A stretch of DNA of 64,000 bases from Diatrype stigma. Its lineage: Eukaryota; Ascomycota; Sordariomycetes; Xylariales; Diatrypaceae. Shown here one piece after another: positions 34,929-46,837 of the stretch (its first letter is position 1; each line of letters starts with the position of its first letter). The notes under the pieces were generated by a model, which was not told the origin of the DNA, did not search any database, and saw only the letters and a list, made by a program, of their open reading frames with translations. Position numbers and translations under genes: made by a program. The stretch is from NCBI GenBank assembly GCA_022225965.2, contig JAKJXP020000016.1, positions 62,001-126,000 of the forward strand. Reading direction: 5' to 3'.

Positions 34929-36495
34929 CTAAGCCGGGCGCCAATCTGAACGGCGAACAATACCGCGGTGAGGATACGAGGTGTGCTTGGGCCTCCGCCC
35001 CGTCCGCCGGAATGTGAAGGGCGGCTTCCAGAAGTCGAGCGAGTACGGCGCCTCCACAATGTCCGAAAGCCAATACCCCGACGGAGTGTAGTCCATATTC
35101 GCTCGTCTCCCGTTACCGTCGGGAGGACGAGGACGGGGAAACTCCACCGTCAGCCTCCGCCTCCGCTGCGCCGCCACTGGTCCATCGCCGCTACCGCCGC
35201 CAGTACTACCGCCACCACCGCTCCACGTACCATCAAAAAAGCGCGCGAAAGCAAGCCGCTCAGAGAGGCTCGTCGCCGGGTCCCGCACCCGGATTTGTAG
35301 GTTTTCAAGACTGGGCACCACGCTATTAGTGGTGTCCGTCAGCGCGAACGTGAGGGCCTCCCAGGGGTAGCGGGAGCAGCCTTGTCCTGGTGCTAGAGAC
35401 GGCAGTGATGATGATGAGGCGTCGTGCTGCGACGGGTGCAAGCCGCACTCAATTGTTTCGATGTCGAGGTGTAGGGTCCGCAACTGTGATAGCAGGGATT
35501 GCGAGGGCGGCCGTACCACGAAGAAGTGGTGCGCCACGTCGACGTCAGTGAAGATGAAGGTCGCTGTCTCTGCGAGCGTCATCGTTGCTTCCTGATTCCT
35601 GTGTGCGGTGCGGTGTGGTGTAAGCGAGAGGTTCTAGAGCCAGTGACGTTGCCTCGCCATCTTGTCTTGTTTCCAAGTGAAAACACGTACGTGCATATAC
35701 ATGCGCACAAGATCACGCCAGCAATTTCTGGAAGATTAGCGGAGGGCAGGAAGGAGGGGTGATTTACATTCGCTTGCATGCCAGTAGCACCGAAAGAAGA
35801 GACCCCTTCTTCTTTGGCCGACCAGCAGCCGAGTCCCGGAGACCAATTTCCGTATCTGCATCGCCATCTCCCACCCCTAGGCGATCTAAGCGCAGGGCTT
35901 CCTCTTCGCAGCGCCAATGGCCGCCCCAATCCGATCTCATGCGGCGCCCCCACACGCGCTTCTCCTCGCGAACGTCCAGGCCCCCGCGCTCCCGCAGGAG
36001 GAGGGTGTCGATCGCGTCCTCTAGTAGTTCGAGATCGTCTTTCTCCTGGGTATCGTCGTGTCCGGGATCGTAGATGCAACACGGGCTGAAGCTGAGGCGC
36101 CGGTTATCCGGGGTATATATGTGTGTGTGTCCTAGGGAACCGCTGCAGCCGCCGCCGCCGTCGCAGTACGAGCTCCACAGCGCCGCCCAGACCATGTGCC
36201 GGAGCTCCAGCGGCAGACAGTTGAAGAAGGGCGACGCGGCTTGCGGGTCTGGCGGAAGGGACGAAGAATGACCTGGCTCTGAGATGGGAGTAGCACCATC
36301 ATGGTCTACATCACGTATTTTCCGGCGCGGCGTCGCGGTGGTGGTGTGCAGAGCGTCGGGGGCGGGAAGCTGTCTGCTATTGCGGTTGTTGCTGTCAACG
36401 GTGGACGGCGGACTGGTCAGGCTGGAAGGCAGTCGGTAAAAGCGCTGCTCTTGCCAGGCCTGCCTGCGATAGTAATTTACCCAGTCACTATTCAT
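34929..36495 (-). CDS. DUF7730-type fungal protein
   Basis: Two exons: 36495-35768 and 35598-34929, joined across a 169-nt intron, giving 465 residues. The join makes ACKRMNQEATMTLAETATFIF, matching the family pattern in which a C-[KR]-x-[MI] segment leads into Glu-Ala and a Phe-x-Phe strand. The N-terminus is disordered. At about residue 90 comes FNCLPLELRHMVWAALW, the short F-box-like LPxElR helix with which these proteins begin. After the join, DVAHHFFVVRPPSQSLLSQLRTLHL resembles the leucine-rich beginning of this fungal family. A His/Arg/Gly-rich region precedes the conserved end. Such proteins are numerous in Pezizomycotina and their function is unknown. No signal peptide or membrane segment. 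Confidence 0.82.
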
Positions 36496-37089
36496 ACTCG
36501 TAGGATCTTACCCTGTTTCGAGTTTCTACAAAACCGGCGGGGAGTTTTGTTTGGTCATCAACTTGCACGGCACTTGTGATTGCTTCAATTTGTTTGTTTT
36601 CTCGGATAACACGAACATCTAAGACGGCAGGTCGGATTGCCGTCTAAATTCAGAGGGCGTTGTATTATGACAGTGTGGGGGCCACGCACCCCTGACTTGT
36701 TGGTGTGATGATGACAAGGAGCTCAATGATGTTCATCCAGCCAGCCAGTGCACCAGCATAAGTTGGCGCAGTCCTTAATGGTTGTTTATTATCACGGGTT
36801 TCTTCTCCTAAAGATTAGTTAGCACAACGTGTAACACAACGTATCATTCAGCAATAGAAGTCACATGCTACTTCGTACCCCGGCTCAATTGCGTTCTGCG
36901 ATGAACGTGTTAAGCAGCGGTGAAGCTGGCTTCTACCGAATGTATATAACGAGGAAGCTATCGTCAGAATAGTATATATATCAGAGCTTGAATTTCTCAA
37001 CTTAAGCGAATTACATTATTAATGATCATGGCTCAGTGACTGTGACTCGACGCCTCGACCCCCTTTTCCTCCGCGCCCCCCCTTTCTCT
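36496..37089. other. Intergenic region
   Basis: About 600 bases. It is the presumed promoter of the DUF7730 gene and the 3' region of the transporter gene; both are on the minus strand. No gene, repeat or RNA recognised. Confidence 0.6.
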
Positions 37090-38817
37090 TCAAAGACTCG
37101 CCTTGCCTCTCGACTCGAACGGCAGCGTCAGCACGACGATACCGGCAGCGATGAAGAGGGCGCCGCTCGTATAGACGGGCGCGGCGGTCTCGAGGTTGGC
37201 AAACATGGCGACAATGGGGGCCATGATACCAAAGACGCGGTTGGCCGTGGCGGTCAAGGCGTTTCCCGTGCCGCGGTCCTTCGTGGGGAACAGCTCGGGC
37301 GTGAAGGCGTACAGGACGGCGTACATGATGTTGGTCGTGAAGCTAAAGGCGCAGTTCCAACCCAGCAGGCTCGACGAGTCCGTCGCCGTCGTCGAGCAGT
37401 ATAAGAACACGCCCGTCAGCACCGTGCTGAGGCTGAGCGTCCCCTTCCGGCCCACCCGCGGCGTCTCTACTAGCACCCCGCCTAGGAGCGCCCCCGGCAC
37501 CCCCAGCACCGCGATGATCAGCGAATTCCGGTACGTAATGTTGGTCGAGCTGTCGCCGAAATCGACGCCTCGTGAGCTCTGGATATAGGGCAGGAAAGCG
37601 TTGTATAGTGGGTATCTATGTAGTTGGCAAAGCTAAGTTAGCTACTACCCCGGTAAGAAATAACTAGCCGAGAGAGAAATACACGTACCCGAGACCGATG
37701 AAACCCCAGATGACCATTAACGCGGACGTATTGTACGCCAGCTTCCTAGTGGTGAACAAGGCCCGGACGTGCTCAAGGTTGACGGCTTCGAGCTTTCGTT
37801 TGACAGCGACGCCGGCGGTCGCGCGGTGGACGTACCCCTCGGGCTCGCAGGCCTTAAGGTCATCGATGGCAAGAGACGAGGTCTTGCCATTACGGCGAGC
37901 GACCTCGTGCACGACGCGGACGGCCTCCTCGTCGAGGCCTTTACCCATGAGGTACTTGGGGGACTCGAAAATGGTGAACAGGAAGAAGCGGGCGACGAAC
38001 ATGAGCAGCGTCAGGCCGCCCATGGCCACGAGGAAGTATCGCCAGCCGAGATTGGCGGAGCGCGGGCACTCGGTGGCCGTCTGGGCGCATGTGAGGTTGC
38101 CGAGTAGCGGCCATGCCACCAGGTTGGCGACCACTTGGGCGATGGCCCAGTCGACCGACAGGACCGTCAGGAGGTACTGGTGGGTTCCCGGCAGGAATTC
38201 AAGGAAAATGGCCGAGTCGACGGGGAGGTTGCCACCGACGCCGAAGGACCACAGGGCGGCGAAGACGCCGATGGCCGCGAAAGTCGGGGCCGACGCGGCC
38301 ACCAGGCCCCATAGGGCCGTCAACCCGAGCGTCAGGTTGAAGGCCCATCGGCGCCCGAAGATGTCGCACCCGAAGCCCCAGAACACGGCGCCGGCGAGGA
38401 GGCCGATGTTCTGTGCCAGCGTCAGGAGCGGCGGCTTTGACGGCCCAAACTCATTCGACACAGGCGTGAAGATCAGCGACGTCACGATTGGCCATAGGTT
38501 GTCTGAGGCCCATCCAAAGCCCACCACGATGAACAGCTGCCACTGGTACCATCCCATGCCGATGTCCTGGATCTGTAGCGATGTCACGTTAGTTTTCAGC
38601 TGCACCTAACTACTGACTGGGGGGAAATGGACATCTTGATTGAGTCTTGACCATCATGCCCACTTACAGCTTTGTTCAATACCCGCGCCTTCGCTTCATA
38701 CACCGGGTCCAATTGACCCTTGATTGTGCTCTCATCCTCCAAAGCCTCGGCGACAATGCTCCCGCTGATCGAAGTGGTAGGGTCACCGGACCGCCCTTCT
38801 TCAACTGCCTTCGACAT
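37090..38817 (-). CDS. Major facilitator superfamily transporter (sugar/SV2-like)
   Basis: Three exons: 38817-38668, 38572-37689 and 37615-37090, giving 519 residues; introns of 95 and 73 nt. The start is the ATG at 38817. The N-terminal ~65 residues are cytosolic. Twelve membrane spans can be placed, with FIVVGFGWASDNLWPIVTSL first. The loop after the second span reads WGFGCDIFGRRWAF, which is the MFS motif GxxxDxxGRR. PVDSAIFLEFLPGTHQ marks the fourth-fifth span region, as in the SV2/SVOP-like and sugar-porter branches. The loop after span 6 holds FESPKYLMGKGLDEEA, the counterpart of the PESPR-Y motif of sugar porters. The second half has YAFTPELFPTKDRGTGNAL, again typical. It is probably a plasma-membrane proton symporter for a small organic solute; the substrate cannot be read from sequence. 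Confidence 0.93.
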
Positions 38818-39913
38818 TTCCAATGAGTCGATTACCTGGAATACAAAGCACGAATGCCAGGTAGCTTAAGCATAGCCTAGATAACTACGCACGCTATGAG
38901 TGAGTAGGTCGGTAGGCTACCTCGTAGTTAGTACTTGATATAAGTCTTAGCTAGCTGGAGCTGAAAAGAGACATCCACAGCATAGTTGTTGACCTGAGCT
39001 CGAAGGGCGGATCTCTAGGGGCGGATCTCTAGGGGCGGATCTCAGTCTGATATATCAGTCTTAAATCTTAAGATTTACTAAACAAGCTGACATTACGAGG
39101 CGAGGCGAATAAAGTTTTATTTAGTCTCTTCTTACGCAAATCCCATAACTTAAAAGGCATCCCTTGGCAGCATCACCAGGGATGCGGCGCCATCATCGCT
39201 TCCTTGGTCCCTTCCTTGGCTTCTTTACTTTGATGGCGTGCGCGATGGCTCTTCCCGCGTGCTACGCTAACCTCAGTTTAGGGAAGCTGTCAGCTGGGGT
39301 CCGGGGGGGATGCGGGCGAATCACCTTCACCACCTTCACCACCTTCTCCCTGCGGCCGCCGTGGAACGAGGACTCCGCCAATACCGGAGTGCCTTAATAA
39401 TGCCAAGTAATGCAGTAGAATCTGCAGTGACACATGGAGCGACTGAGACATATGGTACCATGTAAGCCGCCGACTTTTGGGTCATTGATGCGAGGGTGCT
39501 TCTACGTACCTATGTAGGCTTCGTGTAGGCTTCGATGGGCACTATCCAGCAGCTAAGCATAGAGAAAACTAGTGAGGTACCAATCACGTATGGAAGATGT
39601 CAACGGCATTGCATCATGTTGGTGTTGCGCAAGGTAGGACGATATAACTTATGAGGAGGTATGTCACCGTATGTGTGCATAACTGACATAACTCTAAGTA
39701 CCTCCCAGTACGCGTACCTTTCAGTTTGGGATAATCGTTATGGCAGATCTTGACCTTCTCATTGTTTTATCGACGTATATCACGTAGACAGATTGACTTC
39801 AAGCTACGGGTGAAAGTAGAGATATTGAACATTCACGGAGCAAACCCGCGATGTAGATCTCTTGACCTGCGCTAGCCAGGTAGTCAATTTTAGGGTCACG
39901 TACGAAGTACCTA
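38818..39913. other. Intergenic region between the transporter and the transposon block
   Basis: About 1.1 kb of normal composition. A 14-bp tandem repeat (GGGCGGATCTCTAG, 2.7 copies) lies at 39005-39043, about 190 bases before the transporter start. Several GTACCTA-like motifs occur near 39500-39720. No gene recognised. Confidence 0.6.
39005..39043. repeat. 14-bp tandem repeat, 2.7 copies
   Basis: Perfect direct repeats of GGGCGGATCTCTAG in the presumed promoter of the major facilitator gene. Confidence 0.85.
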
Positions 39914-39942
39914 CAGTAAGTGGAAATAAAAAACGTCCAATT
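39914..39942. repeat. Left terminal inverted repeat of outer element
   Basis: 29 bases, preceded by TA; inverted partner at 46643-46671. The inner 14 bases are identical in both copies. Confidence 0.85.
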
Positions 39943-40368
39943 GCCATTTTTACACCAAAACTCACCAACTTCAGCAACCCGTAACTTCATAACTTTATAT
40001 GCGATTTTATAAATTCCTTTTAGTCTTATATATATAATTACAAAACGAATCCTTTTGCTTCTTTCATTTATTTTTGCGATTTTTTTTATGTTAAGAAATC
40101 ATAATATAGCAAAGTAGGTTTGGTAAAATCGTGAAATTTGTATGTAAAACGCGGAAATTTTCAACTTTTCAGGTTCGTAAAATCGAAAAATCGAAATATA
40201 TTCATTATTTCTTTATTTTATTTTTTAATATTTATATATGTTTAATTTTCATTAATATATTATATAAATAAAATTTTTATTAATTTATTTACATATAAAT
40301 ATCATGAGATATTCGTAAAAATATATCGAAAAATTTAAGTTTTTTAAATTATTAAATCGTTAAATTAC

Positions 40369-40553
40369 TAATGGTTATATTCCAACGCGTTGGCACGCGT
40401 TGCCATTATGTAAGCAAGCTAATTCTATATAACTGCAGGCTTTCGCCAGCAATTCCTTAAATAGACTTTTTCCTATCTTAGACATTTTAATATATAACCG
40501 TTTTATTTAATTGTTATTTGCTTTCTTTAATTATACGTACGTATTTATTAATA
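40369..40553 (+). repeat. 5' LTR of copia element
   Basis: 185 bp, starts TAATGG and ends TTAATA, preceded by target duplication ATTAC. About 90% identical to the 3' copy. Confidence 0.92.
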
Positions 40554-42679
40554 TTAATTAATATTATTAAATATTAACAATATAAATTGGCAAAATAAAA
40601 GAATTATTATTACGATATTAAAGATATCGTAATAATATTGCAATTCCTTTTTATTCTTATACGCTTATATTTCGAATTTTATTTTTATTGTTATTTTTAT
40701 TAATAGCTATGTCGAAATATAAACAGGCCGAAACCTCGGCCTAAAGTGTTATTAATAATATACGAACAGGCTTTTTTAGCAATTCTTTAAAAATTAACCC
40801 TGTTATTTTAAAAGTTTAAATACGGCTGTTTAAATTAATTTTTATTATTACGAATCGCTTATTAGCGATATTTAATTATTTTGATCCGATAGTAATTAAT
40901 TAAGAAAAGTTCGATCCGGATATAATAAATTACCGTTAAAAATTAATATAAGCATTAATAATATTGGCCGATTTCGAGAATATAAATTTAAATATTTTTA
41001 ATGTCCGAATATCCGAAAAAACGTTTAAGAATTATTAAGGCCGGCTATAAGGCTTTATAATAAGAAATTTTAAAATGATGCCATTTTTATTACGGATTAA
41101 TTTAAGGAATGCATTTATATAATAAAGGATTTACGTTAATAAGGGCAACGTTAAGTTTAATAAGGCTTTTATTAATTTCGTTATTATAAAAATATTTCTT
41201 ATTTGGAATATAAAGGAATTGAAAGCAGCTAAGGCTAAATGGCCTAACGTATTAACATAAAAAATGCTAATAATCGAAATCGATTAAGGGATTATGTATT
41301 TTCCGGAACGCCTTTAGAATTAAATCCGCCTCCGATTATTATATATACCAATAGGCAAATCGCTTAATTTTTTTTTATTTTATAATCCGCTTTTATTACG
41401 TCGCTTTATATTTTAAATCCAATTTTAATTCGATCCGAACCAATAGCCCCCTTTTAAAGCTTTTAATACCTAAGGCTTTTAAGAATTATTAATTGGGTTT
41501 AAAAAAAACTTTAATCATTCGAATTAATGCTTTAATCTCCGTATTAATTAACGTTTAAGCTTATACGTCGATTTTTATTTTAATCCTTATTTTAATCGAT
41601 AACAACCGCTTTTGCCGTTTTAGGAATATTATGGCCAATTATTTCCGGAATACTTAATTTAATTAGGATATTCTTTAATAGGATTTTTTCCGTATCTTGG
41701 TTATTTATATATGGATTATAATACGGCATATAATCCATGGGTTCTTTATATATTAAAGCAAGGGAATCCGTATATACCGCCATATTCGACGGTCGAAACG
41801 GACGATCCAATTAAAGGAACCATGCCTCCTTTAAAATAACCCTAAACTGGATTTTTATCCGATTAATAATTAAACCTTCCTTCCGGACGCCCAAACGAAA
41901 GATAAGGGCCATTCGGTTTTTTAGATTTCCCAAAACCATTAAAAGGCTTCGGTTTTTTTTTTCCGATAATACCATCGCTTATGTCAAAATTAATTCCCAT
42001 GCCGATCGGTAATTAAATTTAATTAATATATTATAATATTCCGCCGATACGAATTTAAAATAAGATGTGCCTATTAATTATTATCGAATATTTCAAAAAA
42101 GCCTGGAATAAAAAGAATAATTATACAAAAAAGGTATATAACATTTTCGAAAACAAGTTTAAATTTTTCTTGAATATTTATTATATTACGAATATTCGTT
42201 AAATCCAATTTTATGCCGTATTTTTAATTATTTTATTAAGATAAGCTGTTATTTATTTTTTACATAATGTATTCCGTTATTAATGCTTTACCGATATATA
42301 TTTCGTTATAAAACGCCACTTTAATACGGAGCAAAATAAGGTTTAATATTATCTTAATTAAACCTCGATTATCTTTTTTGAAATCAAAGCCGATAAGAAT
42401 AATTAAAGCAAATTAAATTTAAAGGTTTTTTAGGCCATATTTAATAAACTTTCTTTATATCAAAAAACATTAGGACCCGATTTTAAAAGGAAGCAATAGT
42501 TTATTGTCGCAATTTATTATATATACCGTAACGTGTTTTAATTTTAATATGTTCTTTTCGAATTTTTTATTAGATTTAAGGATATGGTTAATAAATTCCG
42601 TATATTTATCGGTATCCATAAGAATTTTAAAGGTGCATTACGGTAATATTTGATTAATAAAAATAATAATAACGACAAC

Positions 42680-45600
42680 AATAAAAAACTTATTTAATAT
42701 TACGTCGATTGCAAATATTATCGTAATAATTAAAGAAGCCGGTATAATAATAATAAACGTTTAATTTATATATAAAAACGTAAGTATTGGATATATAAAA
42801 AAAAAGGCTGCTGGTTTATTAAATATACCGAAAAAAAATAAAAAAACGTTCGTATTTAATGGAAAAACCGTAAAAAAAGCCGAAAAAACAATTACGCCAT
42901 TTTTCTGGCCAAATACGAAGGAATTAACGATACGGAATTAAAGTTTAACAAGAAATACGATAATATCTTTTCGAATCATGGATTTAACGATAACTAATAA
43001 ATAACCGCCATATATTTTTCCGATTAAGCCTTTTATTATTGCATAATTACGTTTTCTTTTATTAAATAATTTAAGTTCGATATTGCCTTTATTTTCGACC
43101 GATACGTTAAGTACATTTTTTAAGGAATTATGCTAAATATAGGTGCAATACGAATTTCGATTACTAGTAAAGGCCAATATTTTGCCTTAACTAAGGAATT
43201 TTCCGACCGCCTTATGCCATTTAATAAGGATTGCACCGAAAAAGCCAATATTTGCTTTAAAAACGGATCATTTATGGAATTATTTGGAACAATTATTATT
43301 AATACATTTTTTAAATAAATTAATTTCCATATAATAAAAATCGATATTTCGTTTTTATTATTATTTAAAGATATGAATTAATTTGGCGTATATTTTAATA
43401 ACGTTATTAATTAGTTAATTTATAAAAATGGTATTACGGTTTTTATTAACCGAAAATGGAAACATTTATGGTTTTATTTTAATAGCGTAATCTTTTTTAT
43501 AGAAATAAAGCTGCGTCGTTTATATATCCGTTTTAGCTATTCTTTTATTGCCAAGCTTTAAGATTTATTAAAAAAGGCAGGATACGATATTAATCTAAAG
43601 AATATTAAAAAGATTAATAAGTTTTATTATTACTGCCAAGTTAAAAAAAAGGCCTTTTAACGGTTTAAGTTTATTTTTAAAAACCCGGATTTGGATTTTA
43701 ATTATAAGGTTATCGTAAATGTTATGTATTTCGATGAACGTTCCGTTTTTTATGTTATCGATACGACTATAAGTTTTTAAATAATACGATTTATGGCTAA
43801 TATATTAATAAAGAAAACCTAAAAAGCTTTTAAGTTTTGCTAAATCGATATTTATTTAGGACTTCCTAATGTTTTTATTTACGACGCCGGCATTAATTTC
43901 GATAGCACCGAGTTTCGAAATAAAGTTCGATTTGTCGATATTACGTATAAACAGGTTCCAATAAAAGCCCATTGGTTTATCGGTAAAATTAAAAAGTATT
44001 ATGAACCCATTCGACGAACGTATAAGATTATCTTTAAAGAAATATAAGGCCTATACGCATTTCGCTTATAAATGGCCGTTAAAGCTATTAATAATATAGC
44101 AAACCCAAATGGTTTCGTATTTATTTTATTAGTTTTTGGGGCTTATTCGAAAATAAATATGAATTCGCCGCTTATGCCGTTTTAAATCTAAAGGGCAGTC
44201 GCAGCTTAAAAAATAATGGCCGAAGTTAAAAGAATTAAAACCTAACGTTTAATTCGGAATGCGTTAAATATTAAAAACGGCCTTAATATTTAAAAAACGT
44301 TGCTTATGTTATTATTTTTCGGTAGCGAAATATTTATATATCGTAAAAAAAGTAAATAGCAAAATTTATATAAGGTTATTGCCGTTATCGATAAAAACGT
44401 TATAATCGTTTCGAATGCATTCGGAAGAATCTTTACGTTTAGGAATTCGCATATTAAGCTATATATGTAATCCAAGGATAATACAAAGCCGCTTTAAGAC
44501 TTAAAGATCGAATTATTTAAATTAGGACCAGGTTTTAATCCAGCGGATTACGACATTATTTCGGAAAAAAACCTTAATATATTGTTTTTTAATGCAGCGT
44601 ATTTTAATGCAAAAAAAAAATATAACCGCATTTTGGCAATTAAATTATAAATAAAAAATAAAATCGTAGCCCTTAATAATTTATACGAAGCCTCGGATAT
44701 GAAAAAACTTAATGCCTTATTCGAAAATGGCATATTATAATCGGTTATTTATAATAAAGCCATTTATTAAAAGGCTATTATTTTTAAGTTCCGAATGGTT
44801 CGCGAAATTAAAGGAAAAAACATATCAGGCCTTTACGAAAAGTTCCGATTAGTCGTTTAAAAATATAAAGATTCCGATAAAGATTTTATTATAACTTATG
44901 CCCTTATTATTTAAAGAATAAGTTAATAATTAATTATGGCCTTAATATTTACGTTATAATATTAAGGCATAAAGGTTATAATTCGAAATATTACGATGGC
45001 TTATATATAATCGAAAACGTTTATGAAACGCATTATTTTTATACGACTGCTATCGGAATTGAAAAATAAATATTCCGAAAAAACGATATTGCGTATTATG
45101 AAATCATTATACGAATTAGCCGAATTAGGAACATATTGGTTCGAAATTTATTTTTGCTATTATTAATAAAAGCTATATATAAATCTTTTATTATTTAATT
45201 TATGCTTGTTAATAATTTATATCGGATAATTATTCGGCATAACGGGCCTTTAAATTAACGATATCCTTAATATTAATACGATGGATTTTATAAAAAGAAA
45301 AAATAAGGCGTTAATTAAGGCTAATATTAAAGCGCGTCCGTAAAAAATCCTAGAAAACGGAGCTATAAAGGATTTTAATGATTTATGCTTAATTATTTAT
45401 TTAAAAAGAAACGACTTTTTAGCAATCCAAAAGGAACAAGTTAAGAAGTTGGCATTATTTAATTTCAAGGTATTGGATATATTTAAAAAATATATTAAAC
45501 AAAAAGCCCGAAAAGCTTATATTTTTTTTATTTGTTAATTCGAAACGGCTTTTAATTATTTTACGGCTGCTTAATATACGGAGCCTAATCTTAAGAAAGT
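42680..45600 (+). pseudogene. Copia polyprotein remnant (zinc-knuckle region, integrase, reverse transcriptase)
   Basis: Translation of the plus strand, reading through many stops, shows copia polyprotein order. A Cys/His-poor zinc-knuckle-like stretch lies near 42700-42800. A protease region around 42970-43320 includes one 62-codon open segment. The pre-integrase helix (RRLYIRFSYSFIAKL, stop, DLLKKAG) begins at about 43511. The integrase core lies around 43700-44100 (YDAGINFDSTEFRNKVRF, then KAHWFIGKIKKYYEPIRR). The RVT_2 reverse transcriptase starts near 44690 with FKFRMVREIKGKN and FRLVV, and goes on to MKSLYELAELGTYWFEIYF near 45100. Frequent stops stand where Gln or Trp codons are expected (CAA/CAG to TAA/TAG, TGG to TAG/TGA). 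The RNase H end is poorly preserved. No open frame exceeds about 70 codons. Confidence 0.85.
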
Positions 45601-46302
45601 TAAATTATTGAACGTCCGGATTTAATAGTAAATAAATAATAAGGATTACGGATTTAATTATATTTAATTAAATCCTTAGGATTTTTGATTATATGTTTTC
45701 GTTAATGAATCTTTTGCGAATAATAAGGACTTAAATTTATAAATCGAATACGTTATCGTATTTAAAAACGAGAAATGTACGCCTTAAGTTAATGAATTTA
45801 CCGTTATTGGTAATGTTATTTATTAGTCGTTTATTAAATATAAAAGAATAATTCGAAGCGTTTTTGTTAGCGAAATTTATGGCATAATATAAGGCTTTAA
45901 CGTCGAATACGTTATTTATCGTATTATTAATACGATTTTGAAACGTTTAATTTTCCCTTGCGTTTCGTTTGTTTTTTATACGGATTTCTTTTTTTTATAT
46001 CAATGTTTGGTATAAATAAAAAGCATTAACGAAAAGCAATTAATAATTGATTTTATGGCTTTTCGTTAATCGTATAAAAATAAGGAAATAAATAAAATCC
46101 GATAAATCCATGGTAATTGCAATCCGGTTAACGCCATAACGAAGGCGTTTTTTAATAAGTCGATAAGGTCGTTAATTAATTGTAACGAGGTTAATATAAA
46201 ATTAAAAGAATGAATAAAGAGAAAGTAGTGGTTTAAGGGATAAAGAATTATATAGGTTGACGGTACAATTCGCGATTAAATCGCGAAAGAAAATAAAGTA
46301 AG

Positions 46303-46487
46303 TAATGGTTATATTTTAATGCGTTAGTACGGGTTGCCATTATGTAAGCAAGTTAGTTCTATATAACTGCAGGCTTCCGCCAGCAATTCCTTAAATAGAT
46401 TTCTTCTTATTTTAGACATTTTAATACATAACCGTTTTATTTAATTATTATTTGCTTTTTTTAATTATACGTACGTACCTATTAATA
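46303..46487 (+). repeat. 3' LTR of copia element
   Basis: 185 bp, same length as the 5' copy, followed by ATTAC at 46488-46492. Differences from the 5' copy are almost all C/T or G/A. Confidence 0.92.
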
Positions 46488-46642
46488 ATTACGTAATATA
46501 TATAAGCATTATAATAAAGTTTTTTTAAATAGTTTTATACGTTATATTTTAAAATATATAAAACAATTAAAATAACTTAAAAAACTTTAAATTTAAAAAA
46601 GTTACGTTAATTTAAATAAAATTTTCCAGTATTGATTTTCCA

Positions 46643-46671
46643 AATTGGACGTTTTTTATCTTTACCCACTG
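46643..46671. repeat. Right terminal inverted repeat of outer element
   Basis: 29 bases, followed by TA at 46672-46673; partner of 39914-39942. Confidence 0.85.
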
Positions 46672-46837
46672 TAGACTTATAATAGTTCTAAGTTTAGACT
46701 TAGACAATAGTTGAGCAAAGCTAAAGCTTGATCGATTTCAAATCTAGACTTCCGAATTTCTAGATTCTCAGCTTTACGTGGTACCTAGTTGGGTATAGTA
46801 TATATAAGAGTGATCTTTCACTCACTTGGGATGTACA

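Larger units (their letters stand above)
40369..46487 (+). mobile_element. Ty1/copia LTR retrotransposon, RIP-degraded, full length
   Basis: A 6119-bp element bounded by two 185-bp direct repeats and flanked on both sides by the 5-bp duplication ATTAC (40364-40368 and 46488-46492). The interior is about four-fifths A+T by eye, and all plus-strand frames are broken mainly by TAA and TAG. The order of recognisable domains on the plus strand, integrase before reverse transcriptase, defines the copia group. The two LTRs differ at about 18 positions by my hand count, of which 17 are transitions. That bias and the excess of TA over CA are the signature of repeat-induced point mutation. The element is inserted inside the outer DNA element. 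It can no longer encode working proteins. Confidence 0.93.
39914..46671. mobile_element. Outer DNA element with 29-bp terminal inverted repeats (MITE-like), carrying a nested LTR element
   Basis: The two ends are 29-bp inverted repeats: 39914-39942 starts CAGTAAGTGG and 46643-46671 ends TACCCACTG. They match at 24 of 29 positions and all five differences are transitions. Each end is flanked by TA (39912-39913 and 46672-46673), the target duplication of Tc1/mariner/pogo-type transposons, whose ends commonly begin CAGT. Without the insert the element would be about 0.63 kb (455 + 179 bases). That is too short for a transposase, so it looks like a non-autonomous MITE. The whole block is strikingly AT-rich compared with its flanks. 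No coding sequence belongs to this outer element. Confidence 0.8.

Noticed and set aside
43130..43318. 62-codon open frame inside the AT-rich block as a separate gene
   Set aside because: It continues the copia polyprotein frame (protease region) and is bounded by RIP-type stops.
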